From Streptomyces cinnamoneus (GTDB lineage: Bacteria > Actinomycetota > Actinomycetes > Streptomycetales > Streptomycetaceae), in the NCBI RefSeq assembly GCF_002939475.1, contig NZ_PKFQ01000001.1, forward strand, positions 2,973,001 to 3,037,000: DNA of 64,000 nucleotides, in the 5' to 3' direction. The translations under genes and the position numbers were made by a program. Below are positions 44,227-52,780 of the stretch, one piece after another. Below the pieces are notes generated by a model that made no database searches, was not told the origin of the DNA, and worked only from the letters and a program-made list of their open reading frames with translations. The number at the start of each line of letters is the position of its first letter. The stretch's first letter is position 1.

Positions 44227-45443
44227 CACAGCACCACCGCTTCCCTCTCGTCCGTCACCGCAAACAGCCCGGCGGCCTCCGCCGCACGCGCCCGCAGGCG
44301 GTGCACGGGGCCGAACAGCAGCGCGTCCGAAGCAGCTCGTTTGAAGTACAGCTGCACATCGTGCTCCCACGTCACCCCGATGCCTCCGTGCAGCTGGATC
44401 GCCTCCCCGGTGACCGTCCACGCCGTCTCCAGCGCCTGCGCCAGCGCGAGCCCCCCGACGGCCGCGGCACCCGACGGCGGCTGTCCCCCGCCGGCGGCCC
44501 AGGCCGCGTAGTACGCCGCCGAACGGGCGCCCTGCACCGCCACGTGCAGATCCGCCAGCCGGTGCTTGACGGCCTGGAAGGACCCGATCGGCCTGCCGAA
44601 CTGCTCCCGCACGCGCGCGTACCCCACAGTCCGCTCCAGCGCCGCGTCCGCCACCCCCACGGCCTCCGCCGCGAGCACCGCGGCCACCGGCCCGCCCAGG
44701 GCCGCCAGCACGCCCCACGCGTCGCGCTCCCGCGCGCCGAGCAGCTCCGCCCGGACGTCCCGCAACTGGACACGGGCCTGGGGGCGCGTCTCGTCCATCA
44801 CCGTCAGCCGGGCCCGGACCACACCGCGGGCCTCTGCCGGGCGTACGAGGAAGAGCAGCGCACGCCCGTCGACGTAGCCGCCGGTGTGCGCGGCGACGAT
44901 CAGCAGCCCGGCGCTGTGCCCGTCCAGCACCTGCCCGGCCTCCCCGTACAGCCGCCAGCCGTCCGGGGTGCGCCGCGCCTGTACGCCACCGGCCCGGCCG
45001 CCCACAGGCGGGGCGGCGCCCTCAGGGCCGACCAGGCCGAGTGCCACCGGCAGGGGCGCGCCGGGCAGGGCGAGGGCCGCGGTGAGCTCACCCGAGGCCA
45101 GGCGGGGCAACAGCTCCGCGCGCTGCTCCGTGGTGCCGAGGGAGGCGATGAGCGGGGTGGCCAGAGCCGTCGTCGCGAGCAGCGGCGAGGGCAGGAGCGC
45201 GCGTCCGGTCTCCTCACCGGCCAGCGCCAGCTCCGTGGGCCCGCATCCCACCCCGCCGTACCGCTGCTCCACCGCCAGCCCTGCCAGCCCCAGCCGCTCG
45301 GCCAGCTGCCGCCAGAGCCCCTCGTCATGGCCGGCCGGGGTCAGCACCGCCGCCCTGACCTCCGCGACGCCACAGCGCTTGAGCAACAACTCACGCAGGG
45401 CAGCCCGGATCCCGGCCTGTTCCTCGCTGAACGCGGCGTCCAT
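44226..45443 (-). CDS. Acyl-CoA dehydrogenase, FadE beta-like
   Basis: 405 residues. Dehydrogenase regions: EQAGIRAALRELLL, a shortened middle domain with LTVMDETRPQARVQL, and the C-terminal ARVREQFGRPIGSFQAVKHRLAD, LEAIQLHGG (in part) and GIGVTWEHDVQLYFKRA. The sequence is of the divergent type that pairs with a partner to form a heteromeric enzyme. The typical active-site glutamate is not obvious, so alone it may be inactive. FAD-dependent alpha,beta-dehydrogenation of a CoA ester is the likely role. An operator lies 69 bases before the start. Confidence 0.85.
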   Translation of the reverse strand: MDAAFSEEQAGIRAALRELLLKRCGVAEVRAAVLTPAGHDEGLWRQLAERLGLAGLAVEQRYGGVGCGPTELALAGEETGRALLPSPLLATTALATPLIASLGTTEQRAELLPRLASGELTAALALPGAPLPVALGLVGPEGAAPPVGGRAGGVQARRTPDGWRLYGEAGQVLDGHSAGLLIVAAHTGGYVDGRALLFLVRPAEARGVVRARLTVMDETRPQARVQLRDVRAELLGARERDAWGVLAALGGPVAAVLAAEAVGVADAALERTVGYARVREQFGRPIGSFQAVKHRLADLHVAVQGARSAAYYAAWAAGGGQPPSGAAAVGGLALAQALETAWTVTGEAIQLHGGIGVTWEHDVQLYFKRAASDALLFGPVHRLRARAAEAAGLFAVTDEREAVVL

Positions 45444-45512
45444 AGCGGACTCCTCCCTCCCGGCGGGCGGCCGTCATCGTAGGGCGCCGGACCGGACTTT
45501 CCCAGAGTCCAT

Positions 45513-45527
45513 CTGATGTACCGTCAG
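45513..45527. promoter_or_regulatory. Regulon operator 4 (CTGATGTACCGTCAG)
   Basis: Between the divergent dehydrogenase and thiolase-like genes, ending only 4 bases before the ATG at 45532. The thiolase-like mRNA must be leaderless or start inside the site. One base differs from the consensus in the left arm. Confidence 0.8.
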
Positions 45528-45531
45528 ATTT

Positions 45532-46710
45532 ATGACTCCAGGCAAGCGCAAGGTCGCTGTCGTCGGCGTCGCCCTCGCGGACTGCGGCCGTCTCGACACG
45601 GTCACGCCCTACGCCCTGCACGCCCAGGCCGCCCGACGCGCCCTCGCCGACTCCGGGCTCGACCGGAGCGTCATCGACGGCTTCGCGTCCACCGGCCTCG
45701 GCACGCTCGCCCCCGTCGAAGTCGCTGACTACCTGGGGCTGCGGCCCTCGTGGGTCGACTCGACCTCCGTCGGCGGAGCGACCTGGGAAGTCATGGCCTC
45801 CCACGCGACCGACGCCATCGCGGCGGGCCACGCCAACGCCGTGCTCCTGGTCTACGGCTCCACCGCCCGCGCCGACATCAAAGCCGGTCGCCGCACCTCC
45901 CATCTCTCCTTCGGCACCAGCGGACCCGCCCAGTTCGAGGCGCCCTACGGCCACACCCTCATCGCGAAGTACGCGATGGCCGCACGCCGCCACATGCACC
46001 AGTACGGCACCACGGTGGAGCAGTTGGCCGACATCGCCGTCCAGGCCCGCACCAACGCCGCCCACAATCCCCACGCCCTCTACCGCACCCCCCTCTCCGT
46101 CGACGACGTCCTCTCCGGCCCGCTGATCGCCGACCCGTTCACCACACTCCACTGCTGCGTACGCTCGGACGGCGGCTGCGCGGTCCTGCTGGCGGCGGAG
46201 GAGTACACCACCGACGCCGCACGGCCCCCGGTCTGGGTCCTGGGCACCGGCACGGCCGTCTCCCACAGCGCCATGTCCGAGTGGGAGGACTTCACCGTCA
46301 CCCCCGCCGCCGTCTCCGGCCGCCTGGCCTTCGAGCGGGCCGGCGTCACCCCCCGGGACATCGACGTGGCGCAGCTGTACGACGCCTTCACCTACATGAC
46401 GCTGGTGACGCTGGAGGACCTGGGCTTCTGCGCGAAGGGCGAGGGCGGCACGTTCGCGTCCGGGGGCCGGCTGACGACCGGCGGCGCCCTGCCGGTCAAC
46501 ACCGACGGGGGCGGCCTGTCGGCCTGCCACCCCGGGATGCGGGGCCTCTTCCTCCTGGTCGAAGCCGTGCGCCAGCTACGCGGCGAGGCGGAGGAGGGAC
46601 GCCAGGTCCACCGGCCGGACGGCCGGCTCCCCCAGCTCGCGGTGGCCTCGGGAACGGGCGGCTGGTTCTGCTCGTCGGGGACCGTCGTCCTGGGACGGGA
46701 CCGACCCTGA
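45532..46710 (+). CDS. Thiolase-like lipid-transfer protein, set 2
   Basis: 392 residues, ATG at 45532, no ribosome site and the operator directly before it, suggesting leaderless translation. Thiolase-fold segments: VVGVALADCGRLDTVTPYALHAQAARRA, VGGATWEVMASHATDAIAAGHANAV and NTDGGGLSACHPGMRGLFLLVEA. It parallels the 36601 gene in size and ending, but the two are clearly different. The partner DUF35 gene lies convergent at 46859. Likely aldol or thiolytic cleavage of a CoA ester. Confidence 0.85.
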   Translation: MTPGKRKVAVVGVALADCGRLDTVTPYALHAQAARRALADSGLDRSVIDGFASTGLGTLAPVEVADYLGLRPSWVDSTSVGGATWEVMASHATDAIAAGHANAVLLVYGSTARADIKAGRRTSHLSFGTSGPAQFEAPYGHTLIAKYAMAARRHMHQYGTTVEQLADIAVQARTNAAHNPHALYRTPLSVDDVLSGPLIADPFTTLHCCVRSDGGCAVLLAAEEYTTDAARPPVWVLGTGTAVSHSAMSEWEDFTVTPAAVSGRLAFERAGVTPRDIDVAQLYDAFTYMTLVTLEDLGFCAKGEGGTFASGGRLTTGGALPVNTDGGGLSACHPGMRGLFLLVEAVRQLRGEAEEGRQVHRPDGRLPQLAVASGTGGWFCSSGTVVLGRDRP

Positions 46711-46840
46711 CCGAAGGCCGTGAACGGGACTGGCCTTGGCCGGGGGCCGTGAACGGGACCGACCCTGACCCGAGGCCGTGAACGGGACTGGCTCTGACCG
46801 AAGGCCGTAGGCGGACTGACTCTGACCCGGGGCCGTGGAC
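46697..46840. repeat. Five 29-bp tandem repeats between convergent genes
   Basis: Units GGGAC(C/T)G(A/G)...GGCCGTGAAC start at 46697, 46726, 46755, 46784 and 46813 (the last 28 bp). The first overlaps the end of the thiolase-like gene. The first and third are almost identical. It fills the gap before the DUF35 stop at 46859. Confidence 0.85.
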
Positions 46841-46858
46841 GGCACGGCCCCGCTGATG

Positions 46859-47296
46859 TCAGCCGCCCTCGCCCACCGGCCGGAACACCGGCACCACCGG
46901 GTGTGACGGGACCGCCGGATCCCTGCGGAAGGCCACCACCAGCGGCATCCCCACCCGCAGTGCGCCCTCGGAGCAACCGACGACCTCGCTCATCATGCGC
47001 GGCCCCTCCTCCAGCTCGACGACGGCGGGTGTGTAGGGGAGGCGGGAAGCGAAGGGCGACAGGTCGTTCCTGTGCACGACGGACCACGTGTACAGCACGG
47101 CCCGGCCGCTCGCCTGCTCCCAGACGACCTCCTCACCCCAGCACCGCGGGCAGACCTCCCGTGGGTAGTGGTGCGCCGCCCCGCACCCCACCGCCCGGCA
47201 GCGGCGTATCAGCAGCCGCTCCGCGGCGGCCGCGTCCCAGTACGGCCGGGTGAAGTCGTCCACCTCCGGCACGTCAAAGCGCGGTATCTCTCCCAT
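46859..47296 (-). CDS. DUF35 OB-fold protein, set 2
   Basis: 145 residues, ATG at 47294-47296. The zinc finger C...CGAAHHYPREVCPRC is preceded by an N-terminal helix (DDFTRPYWDAAAAERLLIRRC) and followed by the OB-fold (SVVHRNDLSPFASRLPYTPAVVELEEGPRM). It is the partner of the thiolase-like protein 45532-46710, to which it is convergent. Both are under nearby copies of the same operator, so they would be induced together. Confidence 0.88.
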   Translation of the reverse strand: MGEIPRFDVPEVDDFTRPYWDAAAAERLLIRRCRAVGCGAAHHYPREVCPRCWGEEVVWEQASGRAVLYTWSVVHRNDLSPFASRLPYTPAVVELEEGPRMMSEVVGCSEGALRVGMPLVVAFRRDPAVPSHPVVPVFRPVGEGG

Positions 47297-47373
47297 GAGG
47301 CCCACACCTCCCAGGTGTTCCGACGTACGGCAAGCCGCACAGCCCATTCCTGACGGCTTATCAGATCGGTAAC

Positions 47374-47388
47374 CTGACTCAACGTCAG
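47374..47388. promoter_or_regulatory. Regulon operator 5 (CTGACTCAACGTCAG)
   Basis: Lies between divergent genes: 77 bases before the DUF35 start at 47296 and 34 bases before the ATG at 47423 of the CoA synthetase. Confidence 0.82.
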
Positions 47389-47422
47389 CATATCGGCCAT
47401 CGAGCAGGAGTGGGCGAGAACG

Positions 47423-49648
47423 ATGCTTGGATCGACTCACGGCTCCCTCACCACCACCTCTCGCCCGGCCCGCGTCGTGGCCTGTGGCGAACGTCCGGGC
47501 CCCGCCGTCCACGGCATGGCCGCCAGCGACCGGGACGTGGACGTCAGCGGGCGTCCGCTGCACTGCGACGTCCCCGACCTGGACCGGCTCTTCCGCCCCG
47601 AGACGGTGGCGGTCATCGGCGCCTCGGAGACCGAGGGCCGCCCCAACACCGGGATCACCCGCCGGCTCGTCTCCTGGGCCGAGCGCGTCGGCGCCCGCCT
47701 CCATCCCGTACACCCCACCCGTACGACCGTCTTCGGCCTCCCCTGTCACCCTTCCGTCCACGACCTGCCCGAGCAGATCGACCTCGCCGTCCTCCTCGTC
47801 GGCGACCCAGCCCCCGTCCTGGAGGAACTGGCCGTCTGCAAGGTCCGCTTCGCCGTCGTCTTCGCCTCCGGCTTCGCCGAGACCGGCCCCGAGGGAGCGG
47901 CGGCCCAGGCCCGGCTGGCCGCCACCGTCCGTCACAGCGGGACCCGTCTGCTCGGCCCCAACACCAACCTCAACGCCTTCGAGCACTTCCGCGACGACCT
48001 CGACGGCCCGGCCATCGCCCTCATCACGCAGTCAGGCCACCAGGGCCGTCCGGTCTTCGCCCTCCAGGAGCTGGGCATCCGGCTCTCCCACTGGGCCCCG
48101 ACCGGCAACGAGGCCGACCTGGAGTGCGCGGACTTCATCTCCTACTTCGCCACCCGGCCCGAGGTCGGGGCCATCGCCGCGTATGTGGAAGGACTCAAGG
48201 ACGGTCGCTCGTTCCTCCTGGCGGCCGACCGGGCCGCCCGCAACAGGGTCCCGGTCGTCGCCGTCAAAGTCGGCCGCACGGAGACCGGAGCCCGCACCGC
48301 CGCCTCCCACACCGGCAAGCTGACCGGCGCGGACGACGTCGTGGACGCGGCGATGCGGCAGTTCGGCGTGATCCGCGTGAACGGCCTGGACGAGTTGCAG
48401 GACACCTCGGCGCTGCTCGCCCGCGCCCGGCCGCCCCGGGCCACCGGAGTCGCCGTCTATTCGATCTCGGGCGGCACGGGCGCCCACTTCGCGGACATGG
48501 CCACGGCGGCGGGCCTGGAAATCCCCCCGCTCTCCGCGGCGAAGCAGGGCGAGCTCCACCAATGGGTCCCCGAGTACCTGAGCGTCGCCAACCCCGTCGA
48601 CTGCGGCGGTCACCCCGTCGGCGACAGCCGCGGCCGGAAGATCATCGACGCCCTCCTCGCCGATCCGTCCATCGGCGTCCTCGTCTGCCCCATCACGGGC
48701 CCCTTTCCCCCACTGAGCGACAAGCTCGCGCAGGACCTCGTGGACGCGGCGGAAGAGACGGACAAGCTCGTGTGTGTCATCTGGGGCTCCCCCGTCGGCA
48801 CGGAGGACGCCTACCGCCGCACCCTTCTCGGCTCCTCCCGCGTGGCCACCTTCCGCACCTTCGCCAACTGTGCCACCGCGCTCCGCGCCTACTTCGGCCA
48901 CCACCGCTTCACCGCCGGCTATCGCTCCCCCTTCGATGACGCCCCGCGCTCCCTGTCTCCCTCCGCCCGCAAGGCGGAGGCACTGCTGCGCCCGGGCGAG
49001 CAGCTCAGCGAGCACGCCGCCAAGCAGCTCCTGCGCGCGTACGGCATACGGGTGCCCCGCGAGCAGTTGGTGACGAGCGCGGCGGCGGCCGTCCGGGCGG
49101 CCGCCCAGGTCGGCTACCCGATCGTCATGAAGGCGTCCGGTCCACAGCTGGCGCACAAGTCGGAACTGGGCCTGGTCAAGATCGGCCTGACGTCCGCCAG
49201 CCAGGTCCGTGACGCCTACCGGGAGCTGACCGAGATCGCCCGCTGCGAGGGGCTGCCGCTGGACGGCGTCCTGGTCTGCCAACTGATCGAACGAGGCGTC
49301 GAAATGGCCGTGGGCATGGCGCACGACGCGCTTTTCGGCCCGACCGTGGCCGTGGGCCTGGGCGGTGTGCTGGTGGAGGTCCTGGACGACGCCACCGTGC
49401 GCGTACCGCCGTTCGGCGAGGACCAGGCGCGGGCGATGCTCGGTGAGCTGCGGGGGCGGGCCCTTCTGGACGGGGTCCGGGGGGCTTCCCCGGCCGACGT
49501 GGACGCTCTCGTCGAGACCGTTCTCCGCGTGCAGCGCATGGCCGTGGAGCTGGGCGACCGCATCGCCGAACTGGACATCAACCCCCTGGTGGTCCTGGGA
49601 CAGGGCCAAGGCGCCGTGGCCCTCGACGCGCTGGCCTTCTGCCGCTGA
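47423..49648 (+). CDS. ADP-forming acyl-CoA synthetase (fused alpha-beta, ATP-grasp)
   Basis: 741 residues; the first 45 may be non-functional and the ATG at 47516 is an alternative start. In order: CoA-binding Rossmann domain (VAVIGASETEGRPNTGITR), ligase-CoA domains with the phospho-histidine in AASHTGKLTGADDVVDAAMRQ, and a C-terminal ATP-grasp (YGIRVPREQLVTS, PIVMKASGPQLAHKSELGLVKIGL, LDINPLVV). It is related to acetyl-CoA synthetase (ADP-forming) and activates a carboxylate to CoA with ATP or runs in reverse. Alternatively it could act as a protein acetyltransferase-like module, but no GNAT domain is present. Confidence 0.88.
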   Translation: MLGSTHGSLTTTSRPARVVACGERPGPAVHGMAASDRDVDVSGRPLHCDVPDLDRLFRPETVAVIGASETEGRPNTGITRRLVSWAERVGARLHPVHPTRTTVFGLPCHPSVHDLPEQIDLAVLLVGDPAPVLEELAVCKVRFAVVFASGFAETGPEGAAAQARLAATVRHSGTRLLGPNTNLNAFEHFRDDLDGPAIALITQSGHQGRPVFALQELGIRLSHWAPTGNEADLECADFISYFATRPEVGAIAAYVEGLKDGRSFLLAADRAARNRVPVVAVKVGRTETGARTAASHTGKLTGADDVVDAAMRQFGVIRVNGLDELQDTSALLARARPPRATGVAVYSISGGTGAHFADMATAAGLEIPPLSAAKQGELHQWVPEYLSVANPVDCGGHPVGDSRGRKIIDALLADPSIGVLVCPITGPFPPLSDKLAQDLVDAAEETDKLVCVIWGSPVGTEDAYRRTLLGSSRVATFRTFANCATALRAYFGHHRFTAGYRSPFDDAPRSLSPSARKAEALLRPGEQLSEHAAKQLLRAYGIRVPREQLVTSAAAAVRAAAQVGYPIVMKASGPQLAHKSELGLVKIGLTSASQVRDAYRELTEIARCEGLPLDGVLVCQLIERGVEMAVGMAHDALFGPTVAVGLGGVLVEVLDDATVRVPPFGEDQARAMLGELRGRALLDGVRGASPADVDALVETVLRVQRMAVELGDRIAELDINPLVVLGQGQGAVALDALAFCR

Positions 49649-49763
49649 GCCCGGCGACGGCACCCCGAAGCCGCCCCCCGCGACCGGGCCCGCGACCGTC
49701 CGGGGCACCGCCCGCGGGGCTGAGCCCCCTCGCGCGGCCTCCCGTAGGACAAGGAGCTCCCCC

Positions 49764-50639
49764 ATGAACTTCTCCCCCCGTGAAGCAACCACTGAGCCGG
49801 ATGGGCACGGCGAACCAGCCGGGTTCGACGTGCCCTCCGGATCCGATGAGTCATTGGTACGGCACACCACTGACAGCGGGGTGGCGTGGATCACCTTGAA
49901 CCGCCCCCAAGCGCTGAACGCCATAGCCGCTGACCAGCGCGAACAATTGATTTCGAGTTTTTCCGCGGCCTCCGCCGACCCGACCGTCCGGGCCGTAGTG
50001 ATCACTGGGGCGGGGAAAGGGTTCTGCGCGGGCGCCGACCTGCGGGGAACCCAGGGGCCGACGCCTGCCGAGCGGGTCCCGGGCGACGTGGCCCGCATGA
50101 TCCGGGAGGGGGCCCAGCGCCTGGTCAGCGCGGTACTGGACTGTGAGAAGCCGGTGATCGCGGCCGTGAACGGCACGGCGGCGGGCCTCGGGGCCCACCT
50201 GGCGTTGGCCTGCGATCTGGTGCTGGCGGCGGAGTCGGCGCGGTTCATCGAGGTGTTCGTGCGTCGGGGCCTGGTCCCCGACGGCGGCGGGGCCTATCTG
50301 CTGCCGCGCCTCGTGGGACCACAGAGGGCGAAGGAGCTGATGTTCTTCGGGGACGCCCTGTCGGCCGCCGAGGCGGAACGATTCGGCCTGGTCAACCGCG
50401 TCGTGGCCGACGCGGATCTGGCCGAGGAGGCGGCAGCGTGGGCCGCGCGGCTGGCACAGGGGCCGACCCGCGCCCTCGCTCTGACGAAACAGCTGGTCAA
50501 CGCCTCCCTGGCCGCGGACCGCGCGGCCTCGTTCGCCGCCGAGGCGACCGCGCAGGAGATCAACATGATGACGACTGACGCGGCCGAGGGCGTGGCGGCC
50601 TTCCGGGAACGCCGCAGCCCGCGCTTCCGGGGGCGGTGA
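49764..50639 (+). CDS. Enoyl-CoA hydratase family protein 2
   Basis: 291 residues, ATG at 49764 with AAGGAG. An N-terminal extension of about 30 residues is followed by a typical crotonase core: WITLNRPQALNAIAAD, VVITGAGKGFCAGADL, IAAVNGTAAGLGAHLALACDLV and LVPDGGGAYLLPRLVG. The catalytic acidic residues are visible in the VFVRRGLVPDGGG region. It is 115 bases from the CoA synthetase stop on the same strand and probably follows it in an operon. Confidence 0.9.
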   Translation: MNFSPREATTEPDGHGEPAGFDVPSGSDESLVRHTTDSGVAWITLNRPQALNAIAADQREQLISSFSAASADPTVRAVVITGAGKGFCAGADLRGTQGPTPAERVPGDVARMIREGAQRLVSAVLDCEKPVIAAVNGTAAGLGAHLALACDLVLAAESARFIEVFVRRGLVPDGGGAYLLPRLVGPQRAKELMFFGDALSAAEAERFGLVNRVVADADLAEEAAAWAARLAQGPTRALALTKQLVNASLAADRAASFAAEATAQEINMMTTDAAEGVAAFRERRSPRFRGR

Positions 50640-50675
50640 GAGGTGCCGGACAGCCGACGCCACGGGTCTTCATAA

Positions 50676-50690
50676 CTGACGTCCCGTCAG
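50676..50690 (+). promoter_or_regulatory. Regulon operator 6 (CTGACGTCCCGTCAG)
   Basis: Ends 13 bases before the ATG of the flavin reductase gene at 50704 and 36 bases past the preceding gene's stop. Confidence 0.82.
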
Positions 50691-50703
50691 GTTCAATGGG
50701 TTC

Positions 50704-51357
50704 ATGATGGGACACGCCGGGATGGCGGCAGTGGCCATCCGCTACCTGCGCTCGACGGGCTCGCGGGCCGCACCCGGGCCGCCCGTCGATCCCCTGCCCC
50801 GCCCGGAGCTCCGGGCGGTAGGGGCGGACGAGGTGCCTCCACCCACCCCGCGAGAGTTCCGGAACGTCCTCGGTCACTTCGCCAGCGGGGTCACCGTCGT
50901 CACCGCGCCCGGCGAGGACGACCTGCCACCCGCGGGCTTCGCCTGCCAGTCCTTCACGTCGCTGTCCCTCGACCCGCCCCTGGTCGCCTTCATGGTGGCC
51001 CGCACGTCCACGACGTGGCCCCGCATCGCCCGCGCCGGGGTCTTCTGCGTCAACGTCCTGGGGGCCGGCCAGAAGTCGCTCTGCGAAGGTTTCGCCGTCA
51101 GCAGTTCACAAACAGCGGACAAGTTCTCCGGGGTGCCGTACGAACCGGCTCCAGCGACCGGTTCACCGCGACTCGGCGGCGTACCGGCGTGGATCGACTG
51201 CACGATCCAGGCCGTTCATACGGGCGGCGACCACTTGGTCGTCGTGGGGCGCGTGGAGGCCCTGGGCGCGGACGAGAGCGCAGCGACTGCCGGCCCACTG
51301 CTCTTCCACCGGGGCACGTTCGGGGCGTTCGACGCCTTCGGCCCTACAGACCACTGA
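50704..51357 (+). CDS. Flavin reductase (HpaC/HsaB-like)
   Basis: 217 residues, ATG at 50704 without a clear ribosome site, so possibly leaderless. The flavin-reductase-like domain occupies about residues 50-210: FRNVLGHFASGVTVVTA, GFACQSFTSLSLDPPLVAFMVA, IARAGVFCVNVLGAGQ and the HLVVVGRVEAL end. It uses NAD(P)H to supply reduced flavin to a partner monooxygenase. The LLM oxidoreductases in the window are candidates, though neither is adjacent. Confidence 0.87.
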   Translation: MMGHAGMAAVAIRYLRSTGSRAAPGPPVDPLPRPELRAVGADEVPPPTPREFRNVLGHFASGVTVVTAPGEDDLPPAGFACQSFTSLSLDPPLVAFMVARTSTTWPRIARAGVFCVNVLGAGQKSLCEGFAVSSSQTADKFSGVPYEPAPATGSPRLGGVPAWIDCTIQAVHTGGDHLVVVGRVEALGADESAATAGPLLFHRGTFGAFDAFGPTDH

Positions 51358-51446
51358 GGCCCCCGACGACGGTCGCAACCCGGTCTGCACAGCGGGGGTC
51401 CGCCGGCAGTGACCTTGGAGAAGGCCGGGCCTGAGGGTGCGACGCC

Positions 51447-51486
51447 GGGCCGGACGGCGAACACTTGGGCCGGACGGCGAACACCG
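51447..51486. repeat. 20-bp tandem duplication in the flavin reductase / membrane protein gap
   Basis: GGGCCGGACGGCGAACAC plus two bases is present twice (51447-51466 and 51467-51486), 16 bases before the stop of the convergent membrane-protein gene. Confidence 0.7.
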
Positions 51487-51502
51487 GGCTCCGCCTCCGG
51501 CT

Positions 51503-52510
51503 CTACTTCTTCTGCTTGACCACCTTCGTCAGCACGTAGCGCTTGCCGGAGCCCGGCTTGCCTATCTCGTGGTAGATCCGCGGCGCCTTCTCCGTGCCGA
51601 TGACGCTCCAGTCACGGGAGAGCTCACAGGAATTGATCCGCAGGGAGACGCCTTGCACACTCCCGCCGTCCTTCAGCGGGGTCCAGGTGCCCGAGCCGTC
51701 GCAGTCCTTCGGCTTGTCCTTGCCCGTACCGTCCCAGGTGAAGTTGTCGAGCCCCTCGGCGGTCGCCGCGCCGTCCGAAGCGAGCTTGACGGTGCCACCA
51801 CGGCCGTCGGTCCACGTGCCTGCCATGTCCGCCTTGGTCAGGCGGGGCGGCTCGTACACCTTGACCAGTCCGCTGCCGTACACCCCCGCGCCGACCGCGC
51901 CGATGGCCAGCCACGCCACCGCACCGACGCTCGTCACCCGCCGGGCCACGCTCCCCGGCCGGTCGTCGCGCACCCGGCGGGCCGCGGCACGTCCGGCCAG
52001 GGCGGCGGGCAGCAGCCCGAGGGTGAGGGCACCCCACCACACGAGATAGGCGAGCGGTCGTGCGAAGTGGAGGCTGCCCAACGCCGCGACGGCGCCGAAC
52101 GCCACCACAGCCGCGGCGGAGACCACCGGCACCGCTCCGGCGGCCCACAACCTGCCGTCCTCACGCCCTCGGCGACGCGCGGCACGGCGGGCCAGCCCCA
52201 ACGCGGGCATCACGGCGACCGCCGTGACGAAACCGCTGATCAGCACGGTGAGAAGGAGGGCCCCGAACGTCACGGCCGTGATCACGAGGGGGCCCTTGGG
52301 TATGCCGTCGTGCTCACGCGAGAGAACGACGAGCAGGCCGACCGTCACGGCGATGACGACCTCGGCGCAGAGCGCGGCCATCGAGGCGCAGAAAGCGGCG
52401 CCGAAGCCGTCGCCGTGCGTCACCCGCTGAACGGCCGCGCGGGACTCCCCGGGCGCGGCGTCGTCCGCCGCCTCGCCCGGTATGGCATGCGGCTCAGCCT
52501 GCTGTGTCAT
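51503..52510 (-). CDS. Membrane protein of unknown function with extracytoplasmic domain
   Basis: 335 residues from MTQQAEPHAIPG (ATG at 52508-52510). Five or so hydrophobic segments (CAEVVIAVTVGLLVVLS, PLVITAVTFGALLLTVLISGFV, PVVSAAAVVAFGAVAALG, LVWWGALTLGLLPAAL, SVGAVAWLAIGAVGAG) lead to a C-terminal domain of about 110 residues with two cysteines (KDCDGSG, INSCELS). The C-terminal sequence has a lipocalin-like or immunoglobulin-like beta pattern. It has no regulon palindrome before it and is probably unrelated to the catabolic genes around it. Confidence 0.7.
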   Translation of the reverse strand: MTQQAEPHAIPGEAADDAAPGESRAAVQRVTHGDGFGAAFCASMAALCAEVVIAVTVGLLVVLSREHDGIPKGPLVITAVTFGALLLTVLISGFVTAVAVMPALGLARRAARRRGREDGRLWAAGAVPVVSAAAVVAFGAVAALGSLHFARPLAYLVWWGALTLGLLPAALAGRAAARRVRDDRPGSVARRVTSVGAVAWLAIGAVGAGVYGSGLVKVYEPPRLTKADMAGTWTDGRGGTVKLASDGAATAEGLDNFTWDGTGKDKPKDCDGSGTWTPLKDGGSVQGVSLRINSCELSRDWSVIGTEKAPRIYHEIGKPGSGKRYVLTKVVKQKK

Positions 52511-52780
52511 ATCAGCCCCTCTCTCCAAGAATGATTCCCCCAGAGGCCGAGAGGTTCCGCTGCGGGAGCTCCGAGCCGTACTCGCCCCACCGGTCCCGGC
52601 GATGAGGCCCGGGCACACCACCGCACAGGCGCCGGCCATCAGGCGACCATTCTTACCGAATAGTCGGTCTTGCCCTGAAACGGGGGCTGCCTGGTCGGCA
52701 GGAGGCACGAGCCCACCCCACACGCGGCCGGCAGCCTGCGCAAGGCCTCCGGCGGGGATCACATGGAGGGTGGCCCCGGA

